Positions 43,145 through 45,710 of a stretch of 45,710 nt of DNA are shown in pieces (position 1 is the stretch's first letter; each line of letters opens with the position of its first letter). A model generated the notes under the pieces. The model did not search any database and was not told the DNA's origin. It was given only the letters and a program-made list of their open reading frames with translations. Source of the stretch: a virus; the IMG/VR virus record IMGVR_UViG_3300044716_001511, positions 1 to 45,710 of that record, one strand, 5' to 3'. A program made the position numbers and the translations under genes.

Positions 43145-45710
43145 CCCGCAAGCTGCTGCCCTACGAGCACGACCTCATCGCAGCGCTTGGCGTCAGCAAA
43201 GAGGAGTACCTGCAGTTTCTGGCACTACAAGAGCAACCAGATTTCGGCACCAGCCCTACGGCAGACTTCGGGGTTACCGCCATTGTCCTGACAGTCGTCG
43301 GGATCCTCTTTCAGGTCGGCGCAGCTTTACTCGCGCCACGTCCATCCATCCCCAGCATCAGCGCACCTGACCAGGCCGGCGGCCAAGCGCAGTCACGGGA
43401 CGAGCGATTCTCCCCACGCTTCGGCTTCAACTCAACCCAAGAGCTGGCGACCTACGGCGATCCGGTCAACCTTGTCTACGCCAATCGCGGCTCATCCGCC
43501 GGCGCCAACCCCAATGGCGGTGTGCGCGTTGCAGCCTCGCTGCTCTGGTCCGCTGTCCGCAGCTACGGCTCCAGCCAGTTCATCCAGATGCTGCTGATGC
43601 TGAGCGGCGGTGCCATCACAGCCATCGACCAAAACAAAAGCGCCTTCGGCCAAACCCCCGTCCGCGATCTGATCACGGAAAACCTGTGGATGTACTTCAA
43701 TCCAGCAGGAATCGGTTTCCTGCAGCGCCAACACGAACTACAAGACGCAGAAGCATCCGACCCCACCGCGTACGGCAAACTCACCGACAACCCCTATCGC
43801 ATCCAGCCGAGCACAGAAAATACAAGAACTGACGGCTTCAGTCAGGCGTACTCCCCCACAACCTCCAACACCTTCGGCATTTACGGGGTAGTCCCGCTGA
43901 ACGTCGAAGTTTATGTACGCAACTCCGTTGGCGACATTGCCATCGCAAACCTCGGCATTACAGCCACCGGCCTCACCTGGACCGCTGGCACAAATCCGCA
44001 AATTACCGTCAATCAGGTTCTAAGTCTGACCTTTGCCTCTACCGAAGAAAACGGAGGTGATTCCGACGTAACACGCGAAGCAAAAGATGCCCGTCGCAGT
44101 TTGATCAGCGTCTTTGATTCGGCTGGAATTTTCAAGTTGGGCACCGCCCGCTTCAAAGTCATCTCGATCTCCAACACCTCCATCGATGAAGCCAGTGTTG
44201 TAGTCAAACTTCAGTGCATCGAGGCCGGTCGCGGCCCCTCAGCCATCTACGCAGCAGCAAACATTGAAACTACGACAGGCTCAATCACGGCAGCAGAACG
44301 TGAAGAATACAACCGCCTTCGCCCAACCGCTTTAAGTCTGCTCAACGAAGACCAGCGCGAAAATATCACATCTGCCTATGAACTCGCCGACAGCAAAGAA
44401 ATATTCACAGCGAGCTACGTATCCAAGCGTGAAACCAGTCCGGCAACCTCACCCAAGCCACCAGGCGACGGCTGGCAATACGGCTTCGTGTACACTAACG
44501 TCGCCTTGAGTTACTGGTTCAGGACTGTCAGCGTCCTAACTGGCTACACAAAGAAGCGCGATTTATCAAACGCCGAAGCCGCATTACTCCGCCGCTATGG
44601 CGTCCTTGACGATGCGTTAAACGCCACCGGCAAACAAGACGACATTTTCTACACAAAAGCCTTGGTACGTGTCGCCGCTGCTCAGTACGAAACCCTCAGC
44701 TCCTGCCACATTGTTGACTTTGCCCTGAAAGCGCTGGTGTTCAAACGCATTAGCGGCCGCCAGCAGGAATACGGCAGCGGCCGCCGTGCGGGTTATCCCG
44801 TAAGCGACAACGGCATCAAGATGCGGGTGGCCATGTTCAAAGTCCGCTACCGCGAGGTCGGACAGACCCAGTGGGTCACCATCCCAGCAATCTTTGCACT
44901 CCGCCGCGCTGCCGATAACGAAAACTTCGTGTTCTTCAAATTCAATAGCGGCACCACCAATCCCAGCAACGCCACCAACTGGGCTTTTGAGCTAGAGCCC
45001 ATCAGCGATCCCGTAGCCGAGACCGCCGTAAACAATACCTTCTACTACCTTGAAAATAGCGGCGCTGCCGTCACACAGTCCCTAACACCTTACGCGCTGC
45101 GCAGCGGCCAAGCCACTACACCCAACATCCAGTTTGTAGGCCGAGTCATCAGTGCCGCCAACGGCAATTTCCCCCCTTACAACAATAACCCAACCGGCAT
45201 CAACGAATGGGACTTGTTCAATTACAGCGCCGACACCCAGATCCAGTTCTCTTTTGACAACGGCCCAGAGTTTGCCATCACGGCAGTCACGGAACAACTA
45301 GCCCAACCCTTTACGGATTACGACCAACGCAACAGCCGCAACGTAATCATTCGCCGGCTCTACCAAAACCTTGCCTTGTTCGGCTTCAACGCCTACTCCG
45401 GCAAGACAATCCAAGACCTGCGATCCTTCAGTGTTTTTGCCACCCAAGGCCGCTCTGTCCGCCGCATCCGCACATCAGGCGTTGACGAACAAAACCGCTC
45501 CTGGGGCAGCACTAATTACACCTACTACCCGGCAACACCAAACGGTGCCAGCAGCCTGGCACCCGACATTTTCCTCGACACGGTTCTCGACAAAGAAGAC
45601 GGCATCGGCAACTACGCCGTAGCTAGCGGCATTGACGTGCGCCAGCTCGCCATCACCAAACGGTTCTGCATCCGCAACAAGCTGTTTATGGATTGCGTGA
45701 TTGCAAGCCC
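43141..45710 (+). CDS. Tail tip attachment / host-specificity protein, N-terminal part
   Basis: 856 complete codons to the window end, open without a stop; it continues at 283-1138 through the end repeat for a total of 1141 residues. Starts at the ATGA overlap. One hydrophobic stretch at ~44-66 (Ala-Ile-Val-Leu-Thr-Val-Val-Gly-Ile-Leu) then Pro-rich residues, as in many siphophage gpJ-like proteins. The rest is mixed alpha/beta without a clear enzymatic motif. Directly follows the M/L/K-like genes, the standard order. It contacts the host receptor and opens the tube. Receptor unknown. Confidence 0.85.
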   Translation, partial: MTRKLLPYEHDLIAALGVSKEEYLQFLALQEQPDFGTSPTADFGVTAIVLTVVGILFQVGAALLAPRPSIPSISAPDQAGGQAQSRDERFSPRFGFNSTQELATYGDPVNLVYANRGSSAGANPNGGVRVAASLLWSAVRSYGSSQFIQMLLMLSGGAITAIDQNKSAFGQTPVRDLITENLWMYFNPAGIGFLQRQHELQDAEASDPTAYGKLTDNPYRIQPSTENTRTDGFSQAYSPTTSNTFGIYGVVPLNVEVYVRNSVGDIAIANLGITATGLTWTAGTNPQITVNQVLSLTFASTEENGGDSDVTREAKDARRSLISVFDSAGIFKLGTARFKVISISNTSIDEASVVVKLQCIEAGRGPSAIYAAANIETTTGSITAAEREEYNRLRPTALSLLNEDQRENITSAYELADSKEIFTASYVSKRETSPATSPKPPGDGWQYGFVYTNVALSYWFRTVSVLTGYTKKRDLSNAEAALLRRYGVLDDALNATGKQDDIFYTKALVRVAAAQYETLSSCHIVDFALKALVFKRISGRQQEYGSGRRAGYPVSDNGIKMRVAMFKVRYREVGQTQWVTIPAIFALRRAADNENFVFFKFNSGTTNPSNATNWAFELEPISDPVAETAVNNTFYYLENSGAAVTQSLTPYALRSGQATTPNIQFVGRVISAANGNFPPYNNNPTGINEWDLFNYSADTQIQFSFDNGPEFAITAVTEQLAQPFTDYDQRNSRNVIIRRLYQNLALFGFNAYSGKTIQDLRSFSVFATQGRSVRRIRTSGVDEQNRSWGSTNYTYYPATPNGASSLAPDIFLDTVLDKEDGIGNYAVASGIDVRQLAITKRFCIRNKLFMDCVIAS
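45429..45710. repeat. Terminal direct repeat, right copy
   Basis: Second copy of the 282-base end repeat; see the left copy. Removing one copy gives a unit genome of 45,428 bases. The mismatches argue against a clean physical terminal redundancy from one virion, which should be identical. Confidence 0.95.

Noticed and set aside
1-45710. Prophage in a bacterial chromosome
   Set aside because: No host genes, no integrase or repressor; the ends overlap in frame within one phage gene, so the window is a closed phage genome.

Overview
The window is essentially one complete genome of a tailed double-stranded DNA phage, most likely a siphovirus of a picocyanobacterium (Synechococcus/Cyanobium type, perhaps freshwater). 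The host call is an inference. It rests on high GC outside one tail gene and on small protein families I associate with picocyanobacterial phages. No host gene, photosynthesis gene, integrase, repressor or tRNA was seen, so a virulent lifestyle is the simplest reading. The last 282 bases (45429-45710) repeat the first 282 with 6 mismatches, in frame within one tail-tip gene. The molecule is therefore circular or circularly permuted, with a unit length of about 45.43 kb, and the gene cut by the window ends encodes about 1141 residues.

Layout: (1) 1-8.1 kb, plus strand: end of the tail-tip protein, two tail-tube-like proteins, and two large tail fibres. (2) 8.2-10.9 kb, plus: small proteins, holin candidates and a two-domain endolysin, interrupted by a reverse-strand HNH endonuclease. 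(3) 10.9-22.8 kb, minus: a dense block of translationally coupled small genes with family A DNA polymerase, three zinc-ribbon proteins, a DUF3310 protein, dCTP deaminase, two helix-turn-helix/homing proteins, an AP2-domain protein and a primase-helicase. (4) 22.9-26.0 kb, plus: a probable ssDNA-binding protein, a cytosine-methyltransferase-like protein, a PD-(D/E)XK nuclease and an HNH-AP2 homing endonuclease. (5) 26.0-26.8 kb, minus: an RlpA-like secreted protein and a coiled-coil protein. (6) 26.9-45.7 kb, plus: small and large terminase, small basic proteins, a structural protein, portal, scaffold, capsid, head-tail connectors, tail terminator, tail tube, tail chaperones with a -1 frameshift, tape measure and tail tip.

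How it works together: the minus-strand block and the adjacent plus-strand block carry replication and nucleotide metabolism and diverge from 22.77-22.92 kb. Packaging, head, tail, fibre and lysis genes form one long plus-strand programme running through the window junction. Rho-independent terminators and -10-like promoters mark the module edges.

The most interesting signals are: a helically phased array of TGTCC/GGACA units (10-bp steps, inverted about a centre) inside the primase-helicase gene, which looks like a replication origin or operator; a very frequent, strand-biased heptamer CTGGAGC; three tail-tube-like genes; a canonical C CCA AAA frameshift site; a membrane-anchored helix-turn-helix protein behind a perfect palindrome; and regulatory proteins sharing DNA-binding modules with neighbouring homing endonucleases.
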